NCBI GenBank assembly: GCA_964425225.1
Contig: CAYRMD010000011.1
Coordinates: 1 to 64,000 of the forward strand
Length of the DNA stretch: 64,000 nucleotides
Origin: BPJU01 sp964425225
GTDB lineage: Bacteria; Planctomycetota; Planctomycetia; Pirellulales; Pirellulaceae
Direction of reading: 5' to 3'
Position numbers and translations under genes: made by a program. Below, one piece after another: positions 34,558 to 43,010 of the stretch (position 1 is its first letter; each line of letters begins with the position of its first letter). The notes beneath the pieces are model-generated. The model did not search any database and was not told the origin of the DNA. It saw nothing but the letters and a program-made list of their open reading frames with translations.

Positions 34558-35361
34558 ATGAAGGCACACGACAAGGTGCAGGTGGCATTATTCGTACCCT
34601 GCTATATCGACCAGTTTTATCCCGATGTGGCTTGGGCGACGCTGCGCCTGTTGGAACGCTGTGGTTTGGAGGTGGTGTATCCGGAAGGACAGACCTGTTG
34701 CGGGCAACCTTTGGCGAACGCTGGCTGCGCACACGAGGCTCGACCCATAGTCGAACGGTGGTTGCGGCTTTTCTCCCCATATCCCTACGTGGTCTGCCCA
34801 TCCGGTAGTTGTACCGCTATGGTCCGCCATCATTTTTGTGATTTGGTGCATCACAGGGCCGATATTGAAGCTTTAACGAAGCGCACTTTCGAACTATGCG
34901 AATTCTTGGTTGACGTTTTGAACATTCGCAACCTCCAAGGGCATTTTCCGTACACAGTGGGGCTGCATTCTAGTTGTCACGGCCTACGCGAGCTCCGGCT
35001 GGCGCGCTCCAGTGAACGGCAAGAGGCCCCGTTCGATAAAGTTCGTCTTTTATTGGAAGGCTTACAGGGAATACGTTTTTCGCAATTACAGCGGCCCGAC
35101 GAATGTTGTGGGTTTGGCGGCACGTTTTCCGTAACGGAACAAGCCGTTTCGTGTCAAATGGGACTCGATCGCTTAGACGATCATCGCCGAGCGGGCTCCC
35201 AGATAATTACGGCGACCGATGTCTCGTGCCTGATGCACTTAGAGGGACTGGCACGGCGATACGGTTATGCGTTCCGTTTTCTTCATGTAGCCCAGCTTCT
35301 GGATGAAGCCCGTGCTCAACCATCGCCGGCCGCATCATCATCGGTTAAGGTTTTCCCATGA
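34558..35361 (+). CDS. lutA: LutA/YkgE-like lactate utilization Fe-S protein
   Basis: This 267-residue protein has two CCG domains, with CCGQPLANAGC (about 43-53) and DECCGFGGTFSV (about 180-191), the cysteine-rich pattern of the GlpC/LutA/heterodisulfide-reductase subunit family. LutA, LutB and LutC together form a cytoplasmic iron-sulfur L-lactate oxidase system. The stop overlaps the lutB start in an ATGA (35358-35361), which indicates coupled translation. Gene order lutA-lutB-lutC matches the known operon. Confidence 0.92.
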   Translation: MKAHDKVQVALFVPCYIDQFYPDVAWATLRLLERCGLEVVYPEGQTCCGQPLANAGCAHEARPIVERWLRLFSPYPYVVCPSGSCTAMVRHHFCDLVHHRADIEALTKRTFELCEFLVDVLNIRNLQGHFPYTVGLHSSCHGLRELRLARSSERQEAPFDKVRLLLEGLQGIRFSQLQRPDECCGFGGTFSVTEQAVSCQMGLDRLDDHRRAGSQIITATDVSCLMHLEGLARRYGYAFRFLHVAQLLDEARAQPSPAASSSVKVFP

Positions 35362-36779
35362 ACCGTACGGTAACCTCCCATCCCCGGTTGGCATCCGAGT
35401 TTCTGCGGGATGTCTCACGAGCTCGGTGGCATGACCAGGCGCTGTGGTTCGTGCGCTCCAAGCGCGATCGCGCGGTAGCGGCGGTGCCCGAATGGGAAGA
35501 ATTGCGAGTACGCGCTTCACAGATCAAAGCCCATGTCTTGTCCCACTGGGTTGAATACCTCGAACAATTCGAGCGTAATGCAACGAGCCACGGCGCTTTT
35601 GTGCATTGGGCCTACGACGCCGAGGAACACAACCGCATCGTGTTGGACCTCTTGAAGCGCTATCATGTGCGACTGGTCGTCAAGAGTAAATCGATGCTTA
35701 CCGAGGAATGTGGTCTGAATGAGTTTCTCCACCGGCATGGCATCGAGGTGGTGGACACCGATCTTGGGGAACGCATTGTGCAATTGCGGAACGAGCCGCC
35801 GAGCCATATTGTTTTGCCGGCAATTCATATCCGCAAGGAAGAAGTGGGACAGACATTTAACCGGCATCTGGGTACGCCCGCCGAAGAAACAGACCCGACG
35901 CGGTTGGTACAGGCTGCCTGCCGCCACTTGCGGGAAATCTTCTTGCGCGCCGACGCGGCAATTACCGGGGTGAACTTCGCAATTGCGGAAACCGGAGGAA
36001 TTGTGGTCTGCACGAACGAAGGGAATGCCGACCTGGGAGTCGCGCTCCCGCCGTTGCACATTGCCTCGATGGGTATCGAAAAACTGGTACCGCGTCTGGC
36101 GGACCTCGCCATATTCCTGCGCTTGCTGGCACGGTCGGCTACCGGTCAACCCATTACCACCTACACATCGCATTTTCACGGACCACGCGCGGGCGGTGAA
36201 CTCCACATTGTGCTGGTAGACAACGGCCGCAGCCGGTTAGCAGCGAGCGAGGAGTTTCGGCGAGCCTTGCACTGCATTCGCTGCGGAGCTTGCATGAATA
36301 CCTGTCCGGTTTATCGACGTAGCGGCGGCCACAGTTACCGAGCTACCATCCCTGGACCCATCGGCTCCATTCTCAATCCAGCACGCGACCCGCGTACGCA
36401 CGCGAGCCTGCCATTTGCTTGTAGCCTGTGTGGGTCTTGTACCGATGTGTGCCCGGTGCGCATTGACCTACACCAACAACTGCTGCTGATGCGCCGACAG
36501 GTAGGCATTCGAGCTCAGATGTCGGCTGGCAAGCGGTGGGCCATGCAACTGTTCGCCTGGCTGGCCTGCCACCCTCGACTCTATGCATGGGCCGGTTGGG
36601 GCGCCCGACAGATGTTGCGCATCATACCCAAATCGCTAACGAACGCCCGCTGGAATGCCTGGACAAGCCAACGTGACCTCCCCGCAGCTCCCAAAGAATC
36701 GTTTTCCCAACAATTCCGAAAGTACAGGCGACAACCGCGCCATGACCAATCCATCCGGCCGGCAACGCATTCTGAGTGA
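35358..36779 (+). CDS. lutB: LutB/YkgF-like lactate utilization protein
   Basis: The 473-residue protein has the LutB N-terminal domain (LUD type; VKSKSMLTEECGLNEFL, ETGGIVVCTNEGNADL) followed by two ferredoxin-type 4Fe-4S motifs, CIRCGACMNTCP and CSLCGSCTDVCP, at about 312-370. The C-terminal 90 residues are helical and basic. In the Lut system LutB carries electrons between the lactate-oxidising centre and acceptors. It overlaps lutA by 4 bases and lutC by 38 bases. All residues expected for cluster binding are present, so an active complex is likely. Confidence 0.93.
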   Translation: MNRTVTSHPRLASEFLRDVSRARWHDQALWFVRSKRDRAVAAVPEWEELRVRASQIKAHVLSHWVEYLEQFERNATSHGAFVHWAYDAEEHNRIVLDLLKRYHVRLVVKSKSMLTEECGLNEFLHRHGIEVVDTDLGERIVQLRNEPPSHIVLPAIHIRKEEVGQTFNRHLGTPAEETDPTRLVQAACRHLREIFLRADAAITGVNFAIAETGGIVVCTNEGNADLGVALPPLHIASMGIEKLVPRLADLAIFLRLLARSATGQPITTYTSHFHGPRAGGELHIVLVDNGRSRLAASEEFRRALHCIRCGACMNTCPVYRRSGGHSYRATIPGPIGSILNPARDPRTHASLPFACSLCGSCTDVCPVRIDLHQQLLLMRRQVGIRAQMSAGKRWAMQLFAWLACHPRLYAWAGWGARQMLRIIPKSLTNARWNAWTSQRDLPAAPKESFSQQFRKYRRQPRHDQSIRPATHSE

Positions 36780-37344
36780 CTTGCGGCGATTGTCTATCCC
36801 TGACGTGCCGCTGCCATCCGTCATTGGACCCTGGGTCAGTTACCCGGACTTGATCGAGCAGTTGCAACAGATGGTCGTCACTGTCGGCGGGCAGTTCTGT
36901 CGAGCTCGCAACATTAGCGAAGCACTTGCACACTTGGAGCAATACCCCGCATGGCGCGAATCTTCGCGTCGCGTTTTGTTGGCACTGGCTCCCAACAGCT
37001 CAGCCGAGGAAGTAGCCCAGCAACTGCCAAGCACCTGGCACGAGCTCGATGTGCTCGTGGCACCCGGGCAGTTCGCCGTGGCAGAAAACGCAGCGATATG
37101 GGTTGATGAACGTTCTATCGGCCAACGTAGCATCCTCTTCCTGACGCGCCACCTGGTTTTGGTGGTTCCTACATCATGTGTGGTGGCCAACATGCACGAG
37201 GCCTATGAACGACTTGCTAAAGATCAGCCGCGATATGGCTGCTTCGTTTCCGGTCCATCAAAGACGGCCGACATCGAGCAATCATTGGTGATCGGCGCAC
37301 ACGGTCCTCGATCGCTCCTGGTGCTTTTGGTGGATTCACCGTAG
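36742..37344 (+). CDS. lutC: LutC/YkgG-like lactate utilization protein
   Basis: From ATG 36742 the 200-residue protein starts MTNPSGRQRILSDLRRL, the usual helical LutC N-terminus, and contains the LUD domain: AVAENAAIWVDERS, FLTRHLVLVVPTSCVV and the typical ending SKTADIEQSLVIGAHGPRSLLVLLVD. An in-frame start at 36655 would overlap lutB by 125 bases and adds non-family residues, so it was not chosen. LutC completes the lactate oxidation system. The gene ends 49 bases from a convergent gene. Confidence 0.92.
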   Translation: MTNPSGRQRILSDLRRLSIPDVPLPSVIGPWVSYPDLIEQLQQMVVTVGGQFCRARNISEALAHLEQYPAWRESSRRVLLALAPNSSAEEVAQQLPSTWHELDVLVAPGQFAVAENAAIWVDERSIGQRSILFLTRHLVLVVPTSCVVANMHEAYERLAKDQPRYGCFVSGPSKTADIEQSLVIGAHGPRSLLVLLVDSP

Positions 37345-37392
37345 TGTTCAAATTCGACTTCGCAATTCCCCTGGAGACACCATTCGAACCAC

Positions 37393-38508
37393 TCAGCGGC
37401 GCGTGGTACCCGGCGCTATCTTCGGAACTCGTACCGGTAACGGCTGCACGTCAAACGGTATGCCATCCAACATCCTGGGCTCGAGTCCAATCAACCCGTT
37501 GGGCAGGGGTCGCGGCCGACCTCGATAGGTTTCGATAATCGCGTGGATGTCCGGGTTGATCTCGACATAGCCATCGGGCCGTGGTGTTCCTACTACATCG
37601 AAACTGCCGATCGTCACCACGCTTTCGAAAATATCGTGCCATTGGTAGGCTTCGATGCCTTTTTCACGCAGCGCCAAGGTCAGCCGATGCGCTTTTTCGG
37701 CCGCCAATTCAAGCTTGCTCGGTCCGTGATTGAACGGGGATCGCTTTCCGATGGGTTCGTTGACCTTCATCGTAGCCTCGCCTTTAAACGTTGCCACGCG
37801 GACCGTGTATTTGCCCGGGCAGTCGATCAGACTGTACGGCACATTACTATTCATCTGGAGCAGCACTGGATCGATTCCGACCGGCCGGAAATATTCTTCG
37901 GGAAGCAACGGATTGCGCGTGACAAACGCCGTGCGCATGGGGCCCATTTCCTTTTTTTCTGGATCAGGGCTCAATCGCTTCTGCCACTCGCGCAAGCCTG
38001 CGAACCGCTGGTAGCTTGTCTTTCGTTTCTCCAAGTCCAGGCATTCGGGCCGAGCATACTTAACCTTGTGCAACGCGGCCTGGATAGCTGGTTCGTCGGG
38101 ACTTTCAAAATTGCCAACCAACACCGCTATTTCCTCGACGCGCATACTTTGCCGATAGCGCATCCGGCGGGGATTGCCATATTTGTCATATCCTAAGCCG
38201 ATGACCGGTTCGGTGTAATCAAAGAGTGCACGATGTTGGTATGCCTCAAGGTTGAAACGTTGGCGTAGCTCTAAGACCAATTCCCGTGCCTGTTGTTCGG
38301 CTCCCGGCCCGGAAAAGGAACAGGCCAGGATCATCCACGGACCTTGTTCCTCGGTCAAAACATAGCTCTTCGTTGGATCCGCCTCGACACGCTTACCAAA
38401 CGGAATGAGACTCTGGAGATTCGGGATAGCCCAAACAGCCAACCCATCCCAAAGCAAACCGGCTATCGCCACCAGTAAAACGAGCATCTGCTTCCTTTGG
38501 CTGGCCAT
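37393..38508 (-). CDS. Anchored or secreted protein with two SPOR-like repeats
   Basis: The 371-residue protein has an N-terminal hydrophobic segment (about 8-28, MLVLLVAIAGLLWDGLAVW) serving as signal or anchor. Two segments with the same pattern follow: about 55-105 (GPWMILACSFSG...ARELVLELRQRFNLEAYQ, TEPVIGLG, then a tyrosine- and arginine-rich loop, EEIAVLVGNFES) and about 232-300 (GKYTVRVATFKG, KLELAAEKAHRLTLALREKGIEAYQWHD, VTIGSFDV). The pattern W/Y-x-V-x-V-x-x-F and 'A..L...LR..G..AY' with a terminal 'V.VG.F' is that of SPOR domains, which bind denuded peptidoglycan; recognition is by eye. Planctomycetes have thin or unusual peptidoglycan, so the ligand is open. Confidence 0.65.
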   Translation of the reverse strand: MASQRKQMLVLLVAIAGLLWDGLAVWAIPNLQSLIPFGKRVEADPTKSYVLTEEQGPWMILACSFSGPGAEQQARELVLELRQRFNLEAYQHRALFDYTEPVIGLGYDKYGNPRRMRYRQSMRVEEIAVLVGNFESPDEPAIQAALHKVKYARPECLDLEKRKTSYQRFAGLREWQKRLSPDPEKKEMGPMRTAFVTRNPLLPEEYFRPVGIDPVLLQMNSNVPYSLIDCPGKYTVRVATFKGEATMKVNEPIGKRSPFNHGPSKLELAAEKAHRLTLALREKGIEAYQWHDIFESVVTIGSFDVVGTPRPDGYVEINPDIHAIIETYRGRPRPLPNGLIGLEPRMLDGIPFDVQPLPVRVPKIAPGTTRR

Positions 38509-38619
38509 CCGTCCCGTCTCCTTTGCCGTCGGTGACTTCCCGTCGAATCACTGATGGGTGTCGGACAATAGCATATTCACCCGCCCTAGGCTAGATCACT
38601 TACGTGCACCGACTAGACG

Positions 38620-38690
38620 GTGTGTGCGTCTTGATTGTGGGTGAGATTTTTCCCCAGTTCGGCCGACCTGGCAGAGGTCTACCTTTTTGG
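38620..38690 (+). repeat. Inverted box A plus module E (copy 2)
   Basis: TGTGTGCGTCTTGATTGTGG at 38621-38640 is a near-consensus reverse box A. It is followed by GTGAGATTTTTCCCC and an imperfect stem before TTTTT, in the same order as 11460-11530. Confidence 0.65.
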
Positions 38691-38761
38691 ATCAAGCAAA
38701 AGTAAGTGGAGCTGTAGTTGATGTTTGCTTGTTAGCAAAGGCTCAGCGTCAAGCCAGGGCT

Positions 38762-38820
38762 CAACCGAGCCGCGACTGTAAGGGAGCGGCCAATTCCATC
38801 CAACGCAAAGGCGCAAAGAG
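38762..38820 (+). repeat. Module B hairpin end followed by module C
   Basis: CGAGCCGCGACTGTAAGGGA and GCGGC (38765-38790) match 60049-60073 and form a GCCGC/GCGGC stem. CCAACGCAAAGGCGCAAAG (38800-38818) is a clean module C. Confidence 0.7.
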
Positions 38821-38966
38821 ACTCAAGGAAGCTCCGATCAACCAACTGCCCTGCGAAATGTTCGCTCGATGGCGCGGTTGTCTGCTGGCGATACGTTCGA
38901 TGCGCCGGTTTCCGAACCTCTGTGCCCTCTCTGTGTCTCCGTGGTGCAAAACCGAAGGTACACAAC
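38821..38966 (-). repeat. Dispersed ~145-bp repeat R3 (copy 2)
   Basis: It aligns with 12838-12980 in inverted orientation, as described for that copy. Module C directly abuts its end here. Confidence 0.8.
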
Positions 38967-39100
38967 ACTCGGCACAAGGAAAACATCGAGCTCAGCGATC
39001 AAAATTCCCTGGGGCGGTGACTCACGCTGGCTTTTCAGAAGGTTCGAGTACCACACCGCTCACTTATGCATAGTCTCCATACTTACTACGTTGCCACGCT

Positions 39101-39125
39101 TTTGCGTCTTTGCGTCTTGCGTTAA
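39101..39125 (-). repeat. Module C copy with a clear 9-base period
   Basis: Read on the minus strand it is TTAACGCAAGACGCAAAGAC followed by GCAAA: the AACGCAAAGACGCAAAG type with period 9. Confidence 0.65.
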
Positions 39126-39157
39126 ATCCTTTTCCTTCTCAACGGCAAAAGCTGAAC

Positions 39158-40180
39158 TCAGTGGTGCTGGATGTACACAACGTCTCCTTCTTTAAGGACG
39201 TAGTCTTTTGCCTCACGGCGCACGAGATTGTGTGCTTTTACATCGCGTTCGCTCCCGAAGCGCACTAAGTCCTCACACCGCATGATTTCGGCACGTACGA
39301 ACCCCCGCGCAAGATCCGTATGAATAGTGGCCGCTGCTTCGAGTGCCGTTGCGCCTTGTGGGACCATCCACGAACGCACCTCACGCTCTCCCACCGTATA
39401 AAAGACTATCTGTCCGGAAACACGCATCAGCTTCCGTAAGAGATCGCCTCGATCGACTTCCGCCACACCCATTTCACGACAGATGGCCTGCCTTTCCTCC
39501 ACGGGCAATTGTGCCAATTGGTGTTGGAGCCGAACGGCGATCGGTTCGACCGGTGTGCTTGCATCCAACTGCCGGAAACGATCCGGCTGGGTTTCGTCGT
39601 CGGACAGATTAATGATTATCAATCGCGGCTTTTGGCTGAAAAGTTGGAAGGACCGCAACATCCGTTCCTGCTCAACGGTAAGTTGTAAATGGAGCAAGTT
39701 CTTTTCCGATTCCAGGGATCGCTGGATGTTTTCGAGCAGTTCCAGTTCGTTAGCCAACTCCTCGCGGTTTGGGCGCGGCTTGCGAAGCGAATCGCGCAGT
39801 CGCTCGATGCGACCGCTTACCACTTGCAAATCTGCCAGCAATAGATCATCCCAGAAATGGGCCCACTCGATAGCCGGATTCTGACCGTTAAAAGCGCGTA
39901 CCACGACCAGCAGTGACCCAGCTTCTCGGATAATAGCCAGCCGTGAGGCATTTGCCTCCTGCCCGGTACTCAGTCCCGGTGTATCGACAATTTCCATGCC
40001 GGCGTAGGTAATTCTTTTTGCACGGTAAATGCTCGCCAACTGTTCGACACACGGGTCGGGGATCGGCACCATGGCACTTTGGCCAATGTGCGCAAGAGCC
40101 GGATCGGACTTCGATTGGCTCAACCACTCAAAAAGAGTGCTCTTCCCACTTCCCTGATAGCCGACAATTCCGATCTTCAT
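39158..40180 (-). CDS. YchF/Obg-like P-loop GTPase/ATPase
   Basis: The 340-residue protein starts MKIGIVGYQGSGKST (P-loop 7-15) and has DTPGL at 66-70. The G4 element is non-standard (IIINLSDDE instead of NKxD), as in the YchF branch of the OBG family, whose members often prefer ATP. The middle is a helical coiled-coil domain (about 125-180, RIERLRDSLRKPRPNREEL), and the C-terminus is a TGS-like domain (TDLARGFVRAEIMRCEDL, YVLKEGDVVYIQHH). YchF binds ribosomes and affects stress responses. It shares only moderate similarity in my reading with canonical YchF, so it could be a paralogue. The stop lies 33 bases after module C. Confidence 0.85.
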   Translation of the reverse strand: MKIGIVGYQGSGKSTLFEWLSQSKSDPALAHIGQSAMVPIPDPCVEQLASIYRAKRITYAGMEIVDTPGLSTGQEANASRLAIIREAGSLLVVVRAFNGQNPAIEWAHFWDDLLLADLQVVSGRIERLRDSLRKPRPNREELANELELLENIQRSLESEKNLLHLQLTVEQERMLRSFQLFSQKPRLIIINLSDDETQPDRFRQLDASTPVEPIAVRLQHQLAQLPVEERQAICREMGVAEVDRGDLLRKLMRVSGQIVFYTVGEREVRSWMVPQGATALEAAATIHTDLARGFVRAEIMRCEDLVRFGSERDVKAHNLVRREAKDYVLKEGDVVYIQHH

Positions 40181-40193
40181 GTGAGGAAGGCGA

Positions 40194-41459
40194 CTATTGG
40201 CCGCTCAGCAAGTCGTAGCAAAAAATGTATTCTTGATCGCGCAAAAAAAGTTTCCCGTCGGCCACGACCGGATGCGTCCATATACGGCCCTGCCGGCTGC
40301 GAATAGTCGACTGAGGTTGCAGCTGGAAGCGACCGCGTTCGCGCCACCCCTCCGGCGAAGCATCTACCAGGACGACGTCTCCCCGGTCTTCGCTTAAGCA
40401 ATACAACTTGCCATCGGCGTAGGTGAGTGACCCTTTATTTAAGGCGCGTTTTTCGTTCCACACGAGTTCGCCGGTGGCAAATTCGATACATACCCACCCG
40501 ACATTATCGGAATATCCATAGAGGTAGTCACCGATTAAGACAACGCCACCATGGTGGTTTTTCATGTTTTTGTTTTCGTAAGCGAGCTGCACCATGTTGC
40601 CGTCCGCGAGAGTAACCATTTTGCATCCAGCTCCGTATCCGGCTGTTACGAACACGGCGGGGCGATTCGGATGAACTACTGGCGTGGGAATGACGGCGGT
40701 GCGACCCGGAAACTCGACCTGCCATTGAAGTTTTCCATCCGAAGCGCGAACGGCGAACAGATGCTCCATCGTAAGCTGGACGTATTGTTTTTCGCCGAAG
40801 GCTTCCAGTATGCGAATGGAAGCATACTGAGCACCATCTTGAATTTCGTGGCTTTGCCAAACGACATCCCCATTGATCTTATCCAAGCACGCAATCGTGC
40901 CGCGGCGGCCGCCGGGAGTGCAGATCACATACGGCCCGTCGACCAATACGGATTCGCTATAACCCCAACCAGGTCGCCGCCCTCCGAGGCTTTCCATGGA
41001 TTTGGACCATAGGATTTTTCCGTCAGCACGGTTCAGGCATGCCAAAGTTCCTTGACCACTCAATACATAAACACGTTCTGTATCGACGGTGGGAGTGGCC
41101 CGAGGTCCGTCTCCCCAATTGTTTCGGTAGATGTCGTCAATGGGCGTGATCCACCGTTCTTGACCGGTCTGGGCATCTAAGGCCAATACCACCTCACGAT
41201 TGTCACGGGTACCCATGATATACAGTACCCCGTCGACGATAGCCGGTCCGGAGTAGCCGTTTCCGGCGTTGCTATAGAGCCAGAGGCGAGGTGGTCCTCC
41301 GGCAGGCCACGTAGTTAACAAGCCCGTTTCCGGCGAGAGATTATCGCGTGCAGGACCTTGCCATTGCGGCCAATTACTGCGCGGTCGTTCTATCGCATCC
41401 GCTACCGAAACCAGCACCCACAAACCGAACAGCGCCACGAACCATCGTGCCATTTTCAT
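40194..41459 (-). CDS. Secreted PQQ-like beta-propeller protein
   Basis: A 421-residue protein with an N-terminal signal sequence (about 3-20). It then has recurrent PQQ-type blades: NWPQWQGPARDNLSPETGL, LALDAQTGQERWITPI, LACLNRADGKILWSK, IACLDKINGDVVWQS, CIEFATGELVWNEK. This is the BamB/PQQ-dehydrogenase-like propeller, and the opening W.Q...R...S is a common planctomycete form. No enzymatic motif was seen; binding or scaffold roles are possible. It lies 13 bases upstream of the YchF-like gene on the same strand and may be co-transcribed. Confidence 0.88.
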   Translation of the reverse strand: MKMARWFVALFGLWVLVSVADAIERPRSNWPQWQGPARDNLSPETGLLTTWPAGGPPRLWLYSNAGNGYSGPAIVDGVLYIMGTRDNREVVLALDAQTGQERWITPIDDIYRNNWGDGPRATPTVDTERVYVLSGQGTLACLNRADGKILWSKSMESLGGRRPGWGYSESVLVDGPYVICTPGGRRGTIACLDKINGDVVWQSHEIQDGAQYASIRILEAFGEKQYVQLTMEHLFAVRASDGKLQWQVEFPGRTAVIPTPVVHPNRPAVFVTAGYGAGCKMVTLADGNMVQLAYENKNMKNHHGGVVLIGDYLYGYSDNVGWVCIEFATGELVWNEKRALNKGSLTYADGKLYCLSEDRGDVVLVDASPEGWRERGRFQLQPQSTIRSRQGRIWTHPVVADGKLFLRDQEYIFCYDLLSGQ

Positions 41460-41507
41460 CGTTCCACCCTGCCTCCCGTTTGAAGGAACATCGTGCGCGT
41501 CAAACCC

Positions 41508-41523
41508 CTGCGGGATTCCGCAG
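41508..41523. terminator. Short hairpin in the gap after the DUF58 gene
   Basis: CTGCGG-GATT-CCGCAG is a perfect 6-bp stem lying 96 bases after the DUF58 stop (minus strand) and upstream of the PQQ-propeller gene. There is no T-run, so termination of the long upstream operon is only a possibility. Confidence 0.25.
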
Positions 41524-41618
41524 CGAAAAACGGCCTGCTTGCGAATTTTTTGCGCAGCCTATTCGCCGCATTCCACTCAGCATAACGCGTTACCGGACCG
41601 CCGGCGATGCCTTGGCCG

Positions 41619-43001
41619 TCACAGTAGGTGTGCGGCTTTAACTGCCAAGTATTCAGAAATCAGCGACGCGGTCAACTGCTGCGGTGGGGTGTCCAATACT
41701 AAGTGACCAGCATGTTGCAATGCCAGGATCATATCGGCACGCCATTGGGCAACGACGGCCGCGGCTGCCGCGCGATACCAAGCCTGAGTTTCCACAGCGG
41801 GTATGTTTTCCAGAGGAGAAAACAACGCCGGATCGCGAAGCAGTACGGCCAAGGTCAAATGGCGACGACGAGCCGCAGCCAGAAAGCGTTCCATCTGCTG
41901 CTGACTTACGTGGTCCACCACGTTGCTGATCAATACCAGGAGCGCCCGTTTGCGGCAGTGCGCCGCCAAATGGCCTAGCAACTGATCATACCGCGGTTGA
42001 ACCATTGTAGCTTGCTGATCGAATACACCCCGCACCAAGTGCCGCAACTGCCCCATACCGGAGCGAGGCGGTACGAGGGCGCTTAGCCGCTCAGCAAAAC
42101 AGATCAAGCCCACAGCATCCCCCTGCCGCAACGCAGCAAACGCAAGCATCAGAGCGGCATTCAAAGCATGATCTAACAATGTGGCATCTTGAAAGCGGCT
42201 GATCATCATGCGACCACAATCGATTAACAGCATCAAGCGCTGGCTTTGACTGGTTTGGAAATCTTTTACGGTCAACTTGCGTCGCCGGGCGGTTGCCCTC
42301 CATTCGATGTGCCGATAATTGTCGTCGGGCGTATAATCCCGTAGTCGTTCAAAGTCATGGTCCTGGCCCCATTTTCGAATTCGTCTGACCCCCAACAAGT
42401 TCAATCGATTGGTGCGCACTAAAAGCGCATATTCTTCTAATTGCCGAATGTTCGGATACACGTGAATGTCAGCTTGTGCCGGCACGCGCACCAGGCGATA
42501 CCACAACTGCCACGGGCTCTCGATACGTAAATGAACAAAACGCAGGGTTACGACGCCACGACGTCGAGGAATCCAGTGGTAGGTCCACTGGAGAGACCGA
42601 TCGGGATCGATGCGTAGGGACAAGTCCTCCGGTATTTCGCCGTCATCGGGTGACAAGTCATCTCGTACAGTTATGTTCCAGGCACTACCCGAGCCGTTAT
42701 TGACGCGCACAGTCATCCGATGGCGACGTTTCAAAGAGGCGATGCGGATGAACTGGCGCTCGACGCGAAAGTCCTCGCGTTTCGGCAATCGGCGTAGTTC
42801 GATCCCCATGAACAAAGCCGCTCCCACGTCGATCCCGAACAGCCAGGCTGCTGCCTCTGGAAAAAACACCAGCATGGCGGCTGCCGCCATTGGAACCGCC
42901 AGCAACCAACCCATGCGCCGCCCCGGATAGATCCCCCACGCAGCGGGAATGATTCCCAGGGCCATGAGCCCGATCAGTGCTGTCCAACAAGCAACCTCCA
43001 C
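41619..43001 (-). CDS. DUF58 domain protein (VWA-like), last gene of the MoxR cluster
   Basis: The 460-residue protein has two N-terminal membrane helices (about 5-55). A beta-rich middle region and the DUF58 signature follow: LRDYTPDDNYRHIEWRATARRRKLTVKDFQ (given in parts, about 215-245), then LMLLIDCGRMM, the VWA-like metal-site strand, here with Cys-Gly rather than the usual DxSxSM. DUF58 proteins pair with MoxR ATPases in nearly all bacteria. It follows moxR by 9 bases. The altered metal-site motif may weaken metal binding; the consequence is unknown. Confidence 0.9.
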   Translation of the reverse strand: MEVACWTALIGLMALGIIPAAWGIYPGRRMGWLLAVPMAAAAMLVFFPEAAAWLFGIDVGAALFMGIELRRLPKREDFRVERQFIRIASLKRRHRMTVRVNNGSGSAWNITVRDDLSPDDGEIPEDLSLRIDPDRSLQWTYHWIPRRRGVVTLRFVHLRIESPWQLWYRLVRVPAQADIHVYPNIRQLEEYALLVRTNRLNLLGVRRIRKWGQDHDFERLRDYTPDDNYRHIEWRATARRRKLTVKDFQTSQSQRLMLLIDCGRMMISRFQDATLLDHALNAALMLAFAALRQGDAVGLICFAERLSALVPPRSGMGQLRHLVRGVFDQQATMVQPRYDQLLGHLAAHCRKRALLVLISNVVDHVSQQQMERFLAAARRRHLTLAVLLRDPALFSPLENIPAVETQAWYRAAAAAVVAQWRADMILALQHAGHLVLDTPPQQLTASLISEYLAVKAAHLL

Positions 43002-43010
43002 GGTCGCTTC

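Larger units (their letters stand above)
38509..39157. other. Gap packed with repeat modules E, B, C, R3 and C
   Basis: No gene is supported. In order: inverted box A with module E (38620-38690), the hairpin end of module B (38762-38791), module C (38800-38820), R3 on the minus strand (38821-38966) and a second, inverted module C (39101-39125). The stretch is the densest repeat mosaic in the window. Confidence 0.65.
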
